A program made the position numbers and the translations under genes. A stretch of DNA of 64,000 nucleotides. Origin: Persicaria tinctoria (taxonomy: Eukaryota > Streptophyta > Magnoliopsida > Caryophyllales > Polygonaceae). Under the pieces are notes generated by a model. That model saw only the letters and a program-made list of their open reading frames with translations. It did no database searches and was not told where the DNA came from. Positions 34,225 to 46,400 of the stretch are shown here, in pieces. Each line of letters starts with the position of its first letter. Position 1 is the first letter of the stretch. The stretch covers positions 37,709,373 to 37,773,372 of the forward strand of contig JBANSL010000008.1 in NCBI GenBank assembly GCA_037127255.1, written 5' to 3'.

Positions 34225-34584
34225 ATTCTTTCTTTTTATTTGGATCGGATGTTTTGTTTTCTGTTTGTTTTCCTCATCTTCCCAAAATGGTTGATTGGCT
34301 TCTTTCCATTGTGCTAGGTGGTATTTTATATATTGTTCTTGTTTTTGATGGGTTTTGAAGGTATGATCCTCTTCAAAAATTATCTTATTCCTGATTGTCC
34401 ATATGCACCACCAAAAATTATCTTATTCCTGATTATTCCTGATTGGGTTGGAAGTTATGTTATAGTTAATGAGTCTAATGTCAGTAATCCATTCATCAAC
34501 CCAGAATCTTATCGTTTTTCCATTTCCTACTTGCCATATAAGTTGTTCACATAATTCATTTTTTATTTCCATTAGCTTCCTACA

Positions 34585-36420
34585 TTACCAAGATGATGCT
34601 TTCTTATTTCTATAGTTCCACGGTTGTTCATCTTTTAAGTATTTTTCCTTTATAATTTTAACCCAACGGTTTTCTAGATCTGCGAGGATCTTCCATAGGA
34701 GTTTCATTTGAAGTGCTTTGTTTATGTCTCCTGATTTATTTAGTCCTAGGCCTCCGTTACGTTTTGGTTTACAAATTTTGTCCCATCCTATAAGAGGTTT
34801 GTAATTTTGGTCTTTGTTCCAAAAGATTCCTCTATTTATTTGGTCTAGCTCTTTATGGATTCCTGCAGGTAGCATAAAGCTTTGCATTACGTAGTTCGGT
34901 TTCGTGGACAGATTAGATTTAATTAAGACCGATCTTCCTTGTTGAGAAAGTCCATTTGCCTTCCACTTGGTGAGTTGTGCTCACCTTTTCACTACTGTCT
35001 CTTGAAAGGTTTCTTTGTTCATTCTTCCATTTATAATAGGGCATCCTAGATATTTATCTAGCATTTATTGGTTCGTGATGTGAAGTATGCTTTGAATTGT
35101 CAATTTTTGTTGAGTCGAAACACCAGAGGTGACTTGGAACGCTGATTTGTTAAAGTTTACTTTTTGTCCTGATATTTGACAATAATCATCAATGGTTTTC
35201 TTAACCGCCATACGTGATTCAGCACTTGCTTTTTCAAATATGATGATATCATCTGCAAATGAGAGAAACAGAACTTTGGTTCCTCCCCTTGAGCATTGGA
35301 ATCCAATAGTTTTTCTAGAATCTTTGGACTTTGCTTGCAGTGCTCTTGCAAGGACCTCTGCTCCTAAGATGAAAAGGAGGGGAGAGATTGGCTCACCTTG
35401 ATGGAGTCCTCAAGACGGGAAGAACATCTCCGAGGGTTCATCGTTAACAAGGAAAGAAAATGAGACAGTCTGCAAACATTCTTGGATCCACGAGATAAAT
35501 TTTGAGTCAAATCCAAATTTGCGAAGAACTTGGAAGAGGAATCTCCAGTCCACTCTGTCATAAGCCTTTTTCATGTCAAGTTTAACGGCTATCCATCCTT
35601 CTTTTCCTTTTCTCTCTTTGAAAGAATGAAATATTTCATGTGTTATTAAGACATTATCTTGGATAGCTCTATTTGATACAAAAGCCCCTTGAAGGGGATG
35701 TATAATTTTTCCGAGCACTTATTTTAATCTATTGGCTAGGATTTTCGCTATGATCTTGTAGATCGTGGTACATAGACTTATTGGTCTATAATGATTTGTG
35801 GTGTTTGGGTTGTCACATTTTGGTATCAATGATATGAAGGTATGGTTAATTTGTTTCAGGATCTTTCCCGAAATGAAAAAACTTTTGACTGCTTTAATAA
35901 CATCTGGTCCAATTGTTTCCCAATAGGTTTGGTAGAATTCTGCTATCATATTGTCTGGTCCAGGAGATTTGTTCTTCCCAAGTGCAAACACTACTGGTTT
36001 AATTTCATGATTCGATGCGGGTCTTATTAGTTTCATATTATCTTCCCTTGAAATTTCCATTCCAATAAGTTGAAGATAGTCATTTAGGAGTTGTTGGTTG
36101 ATGTTCTCCTCCTTAAATCTTTTTTCAAAATCTGTTTTAATTTCCTTAATGATATTTTCTTCCCCCATAATTTGGGTCCCCTCTGCTGTCGTTATTGCTC
36201 TTATTATTTTCCTATTTCTTCTTCCGGTTGCCACCCGATGGAAGTATCCCAAATTCGTATCAACTAGCTTTAGATGTTTACACTTTGCTCTTTGACTCCA
36301 GTACATCTTGTGGTATTGTATTAGGTGTTCTTTTTTTCGGATTAGTCTCTCTTGGATAGTATCGTCTCTGTTTCTGTTTATTGTTGTTTCTTTTTGGATC
36401 TCTAATAACTTCTTGTTCAC
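34585..36420 (-). pseudogene. LINE reverse transcriptase, broken by stops
   Basis: 36420-35719 (233 codons) holds KCKHLKLVDTNLGYFH, GKNKSPGPDNM, INHTFISLIPKC and NHYRPISLCTTIYKI. 35718-35410 has GAFVSNRAIQDNVL and AVKLDMKKAYDRVDW (first palm Asp). Next come GLHQGEPISPLLFILGAE and LSFADDIIIFEKA (FADD box, near 35240-35290). It ends with SFMLPAGIHKELDQIN and NGGLGLNKSGDINKAL. At least four stops or shifts separate these. The order and content are normal for plant LINE ORF2. Confidence 0.8.
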
Positions 36421-36480
36421 CTCTTTAATTTGGGTAAAAATATTCCCAAAGGTTTTTCTGTTTGATGCTCTTAAGACTTA

Positions 36481-36860
36481 GCGGTACTACCTTAACCATT
36501 GTCTATTACTAGAATAATAAAGCACCTGAAATGTTACTTCTCTCCCTCTTGAATAGTGTTAACGGGCCATCTATATATTATGTTGAGCCCCATAACTGTA
36601 CCAATCAAAACCCAATCCCTACGCTCGATTATTTTTTTGGTGGGCATCGATTTTTTTTTTCGTTTATTTTTATTGCTTGATTTTCATGAGTAATTCCTTG
36701 TATTTAGTGGAGGACCCATGAATAGTTTTAGAGAATGCTCGATTATTTTATTTTTGTTATATGTTCGTGTGGATGTAAATTAAATAATACTTTTTTTTTG
36801 TAAAAACGCAGGATTTTTTTTTTCAAAAAACATAAATGAGGCTAAAGGTTTGGACCCATG
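36481..36860. other. AT-rich spacer between two LINE fragments
   Basis: No coding sequence or repeat of note, apart from homopolymer T runs. Confidence 0.4.
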
Positions 36861-37058
36861 TTCAATCAAAATGACATCTTTGTTCCAGAAAATATTGTCT
36901 ATAAATCTTGTCAAGCTCGTGCAGGATCAACGAGGGCAAAAGGAAAACTTGCATGAGGAACATCGGCTGAGCTGAAAGGTTAGTTTTAATTAGGACTTTC
37001 TTGCCTTCAGCAGAAAGAGAAGAATAACGTATAATGAAAGCCAAAGAGCAAACCCTCG
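36861..37058 (-). pseudogene. LINE RT fragment abutting copia LTR
   Basis: The minus frame reads RVCSLAFIIRYSSLSAEGKK, VLIKTNLSAQPMFLMQVF, LDKIYRQYF, the 'LSxAGRxxLIxSVLxxxPxYxM' region that follows the palm in plant LINE reverse transcriptases. It is cut exactly at the copia LTR edge, so the LINE was the target of the copia insertion. Confidence 0.7.
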
Positions 37059-37252
37059 TGTTGATAACGTATAATGAAATAGAAGAATAAGGGGAGAATG
37101 AGGGATTGATTTTATTTAATTGTACGTTCTGGGGAATCACCAAATACAATATATAGGAGTAACTTCCTTAGGCTCCAAGAACGAGATCTTAACTAAAAGA
37201 TAAAACTTATCTAAGTAAATCTTGTACATCCACAAATATATATATTATAACA
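37059..37252 (-). mobile_element. 3' LTR of Ty1/copia element (194 bp)
   Basis: On the minus strand it runs from TGTTATAATATATA at 37252 to ACGTTATCAACA at 37059 and is preceded by the polypurine tract caagggggagtg (37251-37264). A TATATATTG-type promoter word lies near 37150. The short LTR is typical of Ty1/copia. The 5' LTR is not present in the window. Confidence 0.8.
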
Positions 37253-37466
37253 CTCCCCCTTGGATGTACATTCTTGATTCCGCTGACTGCCTCGTTAAAA
37301 ACCTAGCTAGGAAAACCCAATGGGACAAAACCATAGCTTAGGGAAAAAGAGTGCAGTCTCGTACGCTTTGGTGGTACCGCCTTGTTAAAAACCTTGTCAG
37401 GAAAAACCTTATGGGACAAAAACCTGATCGAAGGGAAAAAGAGTGTGGTGCGTACATTTCTCCCCC
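37253..37466 (-). other. Copia polypurine tract and 3' untranslated segment
   Basis: Two near-repeats with 'gttaaaaacct(a/t)g(c/t)(t/c)aggaaaa' occur at about 37292 and 37383 (tandem, 90 bp apart), as in many copia 3' ends. The purine tract immediately precedes the LTR. Confidence 0.65.
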
Positions 37467-38105
37467 TCATGCAAGCTTATCTCTCTTCAAGCTGCGCATT
37501 CCCATCTTGTATATGAAACCTTGGAATGCTTTCGCGGGCAATGATTTGGTAAACAAATCTGCTATGTTGTCACTTGATCGAACTTGTTGCACATCAATCA
37601 CACCATTTGATTGAAGCTCGTGAGTGGAGAAAAACTTCGGAGATATGTGCTTGGTTTTATCTCCTTTGATGTATCCTTCCCTGATCTGGGCAATGCAAGC
37701 TGCATTATCTTCATATATCACCGTTGGCCTAGGCATACTCGACTTCAATCCGCATGATGCTAGAATATGATTGATAAATGATCTTAACCATACACATTCT
37801 TTACCAGCTTCATATAAAGCAATCAACTCTGCATGGTTTGATGATGTGGCTACTAGACTCTGCTTTGGTGAACGCCATGAAATAGCCGTTCCGCCAAACA
37901 TAAACAAGTACCCTGTTTGTGACACAACTTTGTGTGGGTCGGACAAGTAACCTGCATCAGAATAACCCACTAAACCTGCATTTTGTGAAAGATTAGATCT
38001 TTGAAAATACAACCCCATATCAATTGTTCCTCGTAAATAACGTAGAATTTGTTTGACACCATTCCAATGCCTTTTTGTGGGGTTTGAGCTATGTCTAGCT
38101 AGCAA
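37467..38105 (-). CDS. Copia RNase H domain
   Basis: A 212-codon frame beginning LARHSSNPTKRHWNGVKQIL, then YSDAGYLSDP (catalytic Asp), SWRSPKQSLVATSSNHAELI (catalytic Glu), VIYEDNAACIAQ (catalytic Asp), HISPKFFSTHEL, and SSDNIADLFTKSLP (final Asp). It is intact as a domain, but upstream the reverse transcriptase is cut away. The junction near 38117 joins RT sequence (YMETYSPVVD) to this frame, removing the catalytic palm. Confidence 0.85.
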   Translation of the reverse strand: MLARHSSNPTKRHWNGVKQILRYLRGTIDMGLYFQRSNLSQNAGLVGYSDAGYLSDPHKVVSQTGYLFMFGGTAISWRSPKQSLVATSSNHAELIALYEAGKECVWLRSFINHILASCGLKSSMPRPTVIYEDNAACIAQIREGYIKGDKTKHISPKFFSTHELQSNGVIDVQQVRSSDNIADLFTKSLPAKAFQGFIYKMGMRSLKRDKLA

Positions 38106-38117
38106 GTTGGATCTACT

Positions 38118-38554
38118 ACTGGTGAGTATGTCTCCATATAGTCTACCTCATGCATTTGGGTGAAATCTTGTGCAACCAGCCTAGCTTTATACCTTACCAC
38201 TTCCCCTTTCTCATTCCTCTTTCGTACAAATACCCATCTGTAATCCACTGGTTTCACATTTTCTGGTGTTAGTGCTACAGACCCAAAAACACTGCGTTTA
38301 CTTAATGAATTAAGTTCTGCCTGAATGGCCTCCTTCTAATTATTCCAATCATCTCGACATCTACATTCTTCCATTGTTCGAGGATCATTGTCATCTTCTT
38401 CCATGACTGTAAGTGCAACAGAATATGAAAAGATATCATCTATTATCTCATCTCTTCGATACCACCCTAATCCGGTGTACGCATAATTCAATGACATGTC
38501 AAAATCATTATCGTCTTTGTTTCTACTGTCCGGATCTTCTATAGGGATCTCTTC
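38118..38554 (-). pseudogene. Copia RT N-terminus and integrase-RT linker, internally deleted
   Basis: The minus strand reads EAIQAELNSLSKRSVFGSV, ENVKPVDYRWVFVRKRNEKG, VVRYKARLVAQDFTQ, the standard start of copia reverse transcriptase. It then jumps to RNase H. The W-N-E-A-I start is damaged by a stop at 38336-38338. Upstream 38340-38550 is the acidic linker (PDSRNKDDNDFDMSLNYAYT). The linker is interrupted by a hAT-type element at 38555. Confidence 0.8.
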
Positions 38555-38815
38555 TAGGGGTGGGCACGGGACGGGACAAGACGGGATTGAGCCGGGACGG
38601 GACTCGTCCCGCGAAATTTTTACGGGACGGGATTGACACTTTTTTTTCGGGACGGGATGGTGTCTGGACGGGACGGAATCGGGACGAGACGAGCCTTGTC
38701 CCGCAAATAAAAATAATAAAATATTATATAAATTTGCAAAGTGAAAAATGCTTTTATAATTCATTAATTTGTATAATATGTTGAATACGGTATTTTTCTC
38801 AACTATATTATTCAA

Positions 38816-38846
<31 letters not shown>

Positions 38847-39133
38847 ATACTATTAGTGACTCATACAATGATTGTATAATTAATTATAATGTTCAACATA
38901 TTTGGCTACATTATCTTACTAGATCGGGACGGAAAGAAATTGAGACGAGATTCACCAAATATTGTATCATTATCAATTGATAGTTGGGAAGAATACCGTG
39001 TTTAGCTATTTGCCTCTTGTAGCTATTTGCCACACTTTGACTAGGATTGCGTTTAGTATTCAAAAGGGATGCGGAGCCCAGCTTGTTAGCCGGCTCCGAT
39101 CTAATTTCATGTAAGAACTTTATTATTATTAAC

Positions 39134-39187
<54 letters not shown>

Positions 39188-39560
39188 TAATAATGCCATG
39201 TTATAATTATAAAATAATAATAATATTATTACTTTTTTTTATTCGTATTATTATAAAATAATTATAATTTACAAGAAAAATTATAATATAATATGAGATA
39301 ATAATAATAATAATTTTATTATAAATTAATATTATTATTAAATTAAATTATAATATTATATAAAAATAATAATATTATTATTATAAATTGAAAATTATTA
39401 TAATTATAATTATAAATAATATTTGCTCAAATAATAATAATATTATTATTATAAACAAACATTATTATTATTATAAATGGAAGATTATGATTATAATTAT
39501 AATTATAATATTTTCTCAAAATAATAATTCTAATAATATATTATTATTATTATTATAAAA

Positions 39561-39602
<42 letters not shown>

Positions 39603-39765
39603 ATATGCGGGACGGGACGGGATTTGCGGGATCCCACCGGGATCGTCCCGCATAATTTTTGCGGGACGGGATCGGGACGGGATTCGCTATTTTGTCCTAA
39701 ATCCCACCGGGATCGGGACGGGACCGGGACGGGATTGGGATTTGCGGGATTTGTGCCCACCCCTA
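38555..39765. mobile_element. hAT-type nonautonomous element with gggacggg repeats, inside copia
   Basis: Termini TAGGGGTGGGCAC and, right end reverse-complemented, TAGGGGTGGGCAC are flanked by a perfect 8 bp duplication ATCTCTTC (38547-38554 and 39766-39773). gggacggg repeats (both subterminal parts) surround an AT-rich core with TTA/TAA trinucleotide arrays (38815-38845, 39135-39185, 39540-39600). Length 1,211 bp, no transposase. Confidence 0.92.
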
Positions 39766-39773
39766 ATCTCTTC

Positions 39774-40321
39774 AGGAGATTTATCCTCATTAGTATTCAT
39801 CTTTGGCACATTAATATCTTTTCTCTTCCGTGGGTTTGAATCCTTAGATCCAAGCGGCCTCCCACGCTTTCGACGTATTTGAGAAGTCGTTGCCATATGT
39901 TGATTTGTGGTTGCTTTTGGAATGTCTAAATGAATCGGTGCATTTTCAGCTGGTATATGCGACTCTGTCACTTTCTTAACGTCCGTGAATACATCTGGGA
40001 GTGTGTATGCTACACTTTGTAAGTGTATGATCCTTTGAACTTCAAAATCACTTTCACTCGTTCTTGGATCTAAATGTGATTGAGAATCCACACTCCAGTT
40101 AATGTCTCCCTGAATTACTTTCTTTTCTTCTCCCCCTAGTTTTGGGAACTTTGTTTCCTCAAAATGACAGTCTAAGTATCGGGCCTTGAATACATCACCT
40201 GTCATAGGCTCCAGGAATTTAATGATTGATGGGGACTCAAACCCTACGTATATTCCTAGCCTTCTTTGTGGTCCCATTTTAGTTCTTTGTGGTGGAGGAA
40301 TTGGGACATACACTGCACAAC
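39774..40321 (-). pseudogene. Copia integrase C-terminal part
   Basis: The minus frame from 40313 reads MYVPIPPPQRTKMGPQRRLG, IYVGFESPSIIKFLEPMTGD, KARYLDCHFEETKFP, the typical copia integrase C-terminus, followed by a linker ending in a basic stretch (RRKRGRPLGSKD). It continues across the LARD insertion into the catalytic core at 50845. Confidence 0.85.
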
Positions 40322-40326
40322 CAAAC

Positions 40327-43300
40327 TGTAACGGCCCGGGATTATGATTCCCGAGTTATGTTTCGAGGGATGAAACCCCTCGTTGGGATCTTGCGCCCCG
40401 AGTACAGGTTGAAGGTTTGAAACCGAAGATTTGTAATTTAAAGTGGGATTTCACACCTAAATCCGGAAGGTCCGTTGGAGACCCCGAGGTAAACCCATGT
40501 ACCTGTCCTAAGTCTACACGCGGGAAATCGTTTATCATGCAAAGGGCATAAGTTCAGAAATGATACAACCAGTGCCACGGCAGAGCCGGGTCAAAACAGA
40601 GTATAAGTAGGGAGAAATCCCAAAAGCATGAATCTGGTGAAGTCTGGTTTCAAACACTCACTCTCCGCCATATGAATAGACCCCGTCATAACAGCACAAC
40701 ATCAAGTAGTGCATTGGGTACCTGAAACTATACCACCAAGTCAGGCCAAGAGTCCGCCCGCGGGTCCTCTGACCGCGCTGAGGACATATAATACGCCTAT
40801 ACCTAGAATAAAGGATGTCTTCATGCAGTACTGAAATATTAACCACACTATCATGTTCCTAATTCATATGTGCAGAATATTAAGTAAGGCCTTAACAAAG
40901 AATACCAAGTGGTATATCCCTCTTCTACCTCTGCACCCCTTCCCGTTAGTGCAGAGACTGGCCAGTTCGGGCTATAGCATAGCAATTTCTTCGTGGTGGT
41001 GCACAAACCACGTCATCATCATATCATATCATCTCGTCAATTGCTCGATGGTGCTGGGCTATCATATCATGCTCATATCGTATCTCGTGATATATATAAA
41101 TGACTCGAGGAGGACAACACCCGATGAAGCTGGGCTGCCCTATGACCCTAACAAGGACTCACAGATAACGGCCGTTCTGTATTCAAACGCATACAGAATA
41201 AGAATGCTCATTCGTAAGTGCAATTCCTAAGCATGATACTACATGACATGCTTTTATGCATATGCAACACCTACATACTATATGACACATCAGGCAGGAG
41301 GTACTGGTTACTGAGTAAGCCCCGGAGGTACTTACCTGGCTAGCAGACCGGCAACAGAACAATCCATCACACAGTATTCACAATCACAGAGTATCACCTA
41401 ATACATAATGGAATATACATAAGTCTACATTCAACTATTAAGCACTCGAGCACACCTTAATCAATAGAACAAGTAACATATTATGAAAGTCATTTCATCG
41501 CATCATCCACTCCTCGAGACCACATCGTTCTCCATAAATCATTCAACCAATTATGCATGTTCATATACGTCATTTCCGCATATACCTCAACGGTTCATCA
41601 AAATCATAAGACATAATTTGTGTGATTTAAAATCCTACTAGATCGTCATAATTATCCAACATTTAATCTCATACAATAATTCACCAAAAGTCATGCTATT
41701 AGTCATACATATCATACTTTTAGTCAAACGATCATATTATCATTCTAGTTAGTCATCGAATAAGTCTTATTCCAAAGTTAGTTTCAGAACCGTTTCAAAT
41801 CCCAGTTAAACAGTTAAGAATTCCGACCCTTGAAAATACTAGCTAAATTCCTTTTTCCATTATTTAATAATTATTTCTGACCTTAAAATTCATTTTCCAA
41901 ATCCTCTTCTAATAGGCAAGTCCAACTTATTTATGTTAAATCCCAATTATTATTATAGATATAATATTATAAAACACCATTTAATAAAACACCCTTATAA
42001 GTTATTTCCAAATTAAATCCCCTAAAATCCAAACCGTTTTTATTTAATAAAATCAACCCTTTATAAATCTCCAAAATTATTACTTTATCTTTTAAATCCT
42101 CAAATACTATTATAATATATTTTAATTACCGCTAATTAGTTAAATAATAAACGGATAACCCGAACCGTACCGAACCGAACCCGTAATTATAAACTCCAAA
42201 CCGGTTCAATTTTAACATATAAATATATATAAGTTAGTAAAATGGGGGGGACCACAAGGGCCACGCTGGCCATCTTCCTCCTCCAATTCAAATGTCCCGC
42301 CCCGCCCCGATCGAGACCACGAGCCGCCGGCAACCTCGAACTCCTCCCGGCCTTCTACGTCGGCGTCGACCTGCGCCCAGCTCCGCCCCTAACCTCGCTC
42401 ACCCTCCCACAGCTCCCTCGCACCGCCCTCTCGCGCACTTGCACTCACACTCGTCGCTGGCCCTGCTCATGCGCTCATCCCCGCTCCGGTGCTCTGATGC
42501 GCTCGCCCACAGCTCTTGGCTCTCGCTCGAGCTCGCCCGACGCCCCGCACTTAGCCCTCGCTCACGCTCACTCGCCCACAACCCGGCCCAAGGACGGAAT
42601 TGAATCGAAACAAAGGAAGGAGAGGTGGAAGCTCACCGAGGGGTTTCGCGACTTCGGAGCTCTCAATCGGAGTTCTGGGCGTCGTCGGAAGATCGCGATG
42701 GCTCGTCGGACCTACACCGGACATGGGTGAGTGTGATGGAGGAGTTCGGAGGTGATTTGGATCAGAAACGAAGGAGAACGGCTTACCGGAAGATTGTTCG
42801 CGCTCGAACAGGGGAAAGGGCTTCGGTGGTGGTGCTGGGGAGTTCCTGGGCGGCGGCGATGGACGTCGGAGAGGTGCCTCGGCCTGCTGCTGCTTCTGCT
42901 CATCGAGGATTGCGGAGGTGGAGGCTGGTGATGCCGTGAACGGGACCGGCGCCGATGGAGGAAGGTGATGTTAGGAGACGTGGAGATGGTGAAGGCGTGA
43001 TGGTGATGGTAAAGTGACGATGGTGGTGATGGTCAGCAAGGGAATGGAGGGAGAGGGAGTTGGTGAATGTGATGGTGATGTGAATGAAGAATGACGGGGA
43101 GAGGGATGACTTTTGAAGAGGTATGGTGGGGTGAGGGAGTTGGTGAGGGTAATGTGTTGAATTGGTTAACCAATATCCGAAATTAAATTTCGAATACGTG
43201 AATTTCGAATCCCGTAATTAGTCCTTGAATTTTAGTTTTCCCGACTCTCGCTCTCTCGAACAATTAGAATTTTAAAATTGACAAGGATATCACTATCCGA

Positions 43301-43460
43301 TAATTATTTTGAATTTTCGAGGTTAAATGACATAAATTGTTCGCCAAATTTTTATATTCCGGTCGGAATCCACCAAATGAGTTTTAAATTCATATTTAAT
43401 TTAATTTTTAATTCTCTTTTTTTTCGCAAAATTTAGGATTTGAAAATCCGAGCATTTACA
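40327..43460 (-). repeat. 3' LTR of the LARD element (3,134 bp)
   Basis: Ends TGTAACGGCCC and ...GCATTTACA on the plus strand (TG...CA on both). An AT-rich part (41,500-42,240) contrasts sharply with a GC-rich block (42,242-42,960) that holds long antisense open frames. It keeps a 479 bp segment (about 40,971-41,449) that the other LTR has lost. Confidence 0.92.
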
Positions 43461-46400
43461 TCATCCACCTCTAAAAACAAGTCTCGTCCCCGAGACTAAA
43501 ATCATTTTAAAATTGGGGAGAAAGTTTGAAATCGTTGAGTCCAAGGATCATGCCATTGATCCCGTGAATACCTCATAAGTGCCCCTATGAGATCCCCACA
43601 GTACCGTTGTCGTGATCATAATATCCCTAATAGACCGTAGTAAGAATGTAATATGGGCCCCTACCACATCCTTACTCCGACTCCTCGGTCATATCATAAC
43701 TCAAAACATCACAACGTCCTCTTTAAAACACCATTCAAAACTTCAAGTTCGGCCTTAGTCAAAAGCATCTCTAACCTCTCCATTCATCCTGCCATCCACC
43801 TCTAAAGGCTAATCACATATTCCCTTCCTAGGTTCCAAGTCAGAATCAAGGTTCAAAGTTCCATCTCTCTCATTTCCATCATCAAGCATCATGTATATAT
43901 ATCGAATAACAATAGCACCTCACGTCTAATAGGATAACATAATCACCTCAAGAATAGCCACATAGCATAGCATATCTAGCATCGTATCATATATGGTAGA
44001 ATTTATCACATCATCTCACGGAAGTTACACACCATATCAATCAGGTAAGCACGTTATATCAATCAGATAAGTACATCATACTCATTCTAACTACCAAGCA
44101 TCATCGCATAAGAGGCAAACAACTGCTTCCGTACAGTAGCATTCAATCGAGTTCAGGGGATAACTATGTTAGTACTAATAGCTCACTGTTGTCAACAACA
44201 ATACATCATATAATCAACATCGTCTATAACATAGAATTCGCACCACATTCGGCCCCAAGTAAAGCGTACGTTAGATCACATCCTCGAAAGAACCTGCCTA
44301 TAACTACCAATCATGACAAGGCACGACCACTACCCATCAACTCTTGCATTAAGATCAAATTCAGCGAGGTCTACCAACTCAATTCACTACCAGTTCTAGG
44401 TACCATTGCATTCCGCTCACATACAACATTTCTAGCCTCATAACTATTCGCAATCAAACCCAAACCAACTACTAGGTATCCCAAATCATATACCCTCAAG
44501 CCATCTAAGGGCCAATCCAATTCGACATCCCGATCTCAATTCTCACCTTCCACTCGACCATCTAAACTATTTTTCGGAGTTCCCAATCACACGGTTTCCT
44601 GATTCGACAAGCTTAACAACTCGACCAACTACCAAGACTCCATATATAACACGTCCTTGCCCTAGGGGTCCTCTATCAGTCCCATCTTTACCCTCTAATA
44701 GAAAATTCCGAGCCCTCAACTGAACCGTTCTCACGATTGATCTAGACACTTCTTAACAATCTCGCTTACTCTTTCTAGGCTCTCAAGACTCTACCTGAAC
44801 ATTGTCCCCCAAAGAGATCTCTCGAATCACCTTGCTAACCTGATCATATTTCACGCACCACTGACCACTCTCACTAACCATCCACCTCTAAGAATCCAAC
44901 TCATACTAATCATCTCACACCTATAACTCTCGACCAACTCTAATGCAGAAATCCATCTCGTGCTACTCCCAACCACGAATTTCCAAGACCCTCATCACCA
45001 ACGCCTATCCTCAAAGTCCAACCACTGATTTTACATACTCATCCCATTCCAAAACTCATGAAACCTAAACCACTCATGACTCCTCAAGCTGATCTACCCT
45101 AGATCCTTTTCCCAGCATTATCTGAATTTACCTCATGTTACCACTCATTAACCACGACCATGATCTCCAACGAAACCTTACGTCACCCTAACTCGAATCA
45201 CCCATAACATCGCAACTTGACTAATTCTCCCACGATTTTCCAATCGATAGAATTCCCACTGAACTCCTATGACATCCTCGTCCGAATTTCCTAAGCACCG
45301 CAACTTCCCCATCCTTCTAAAATATCTTATCCTCTAGCGTCCTCAATACCTTCTGCTTTGCGTAGTTCCCAAATTCTACGATTCCTCATATGTTCCTTAA
45401 TCGATCATCCTTACGTTACCCAAACTCTGCTCCTAGGCTACCTAGACACTACCCTTAGCGCACCAGCCCGTCTAGTAACACTTCCACTACAAGAACTCCT
45501 CGACCACTTCCAGCCTATCCAACCACCTCTAGAACTACGCCAACTGCTTATACTCACACCCACTCTTAAGGTCACCCTCATGGAACTAGTCTAGACCAAC
45601 ACTGCTACCCTCATATCCTAAACACTCACACCGAGCACCCACTACCTACCGACACTTCTAGCTAGGTCATCTCTCTCAAAATCTCGACATACTAGCCTCA
45701 CTCCCCACCTAAGACCTACCTGGAACCTCATCTATACTCACGAACCACTATCTTCGACACATCCCAACTCACTCGGCTCTACTCAAGCTAAAACATCATT
45801 CATGCACCCCATTTCACACAAACAATGACCCAATCCGAAGACCTTAATCCACCTGCCACTTTTCGACCCGTCTCACCGAAGAACCTCAAGCTCAAGAAGA
45901 AAGCACCACCAGGCATATAACCCATAATCTACTCACCAGCAAGTCATTATACCAAGCAACAAGGCACATCATCATAGAAACAAGTTAGTCAGACAATCAT
46001 TGCTACCAGTGCAGGACATCCGTCATCACACATTCAATTATGCCAGTTCTAGGCCTATCACACAACATCAATTCCGATTAGTATAGAAGAATCCACGATT
46101 TGAATTAAGAATGTTCTTCCTCGTGTCAACTGGGAGGAGCCTGTTCACGATTTCCATCTTTGAAGCATATTCGTCCTTTTTGCCATCAGTGACGTTGTTC
46201 CTAGGGTCTAGGGGTCATGGACCCATCACACTTCCATTGCGCTGCTCCGGTGCCACTTGGTCGTCGGTCCTTTCTTGCATGTCGGCGCTCATCGAAGGAT
46301 CATAAGGGTTAGAAGTTACGGAGATAGGGTAGAGACAAGGGCGGGCAACACAACTTCCTTAAGAATTCAGACATGGACCAGGACTAGGGACGACGAGACC

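Larger units (their letters stand above)
33685..36480 (-). mobile_element. 5'-truncated LINE with RT and RNase H
   Basis: In minus-strand order: RT N-terminal region, palm, RT-associated domain, RNase H and an A-run (aaaaaaaaaa near 33690). Endonuclease and ORF1 are missing, so the copy is 5'-truncated near 36480, the usual outcome of incomplete reverse transcription. It belongs to a different LINE family from the copy at 11660-16740. Confidence 0.85.

Noticed and set aside
42242..42939. 162, 103 and 104 codon frames in the LARD LTR as host genes
   Set aside because: They recur in both LTRs, lie antisense to the element and have low-complexity Pro/Arg/Ser content. Kept only as a finding, not as genes.
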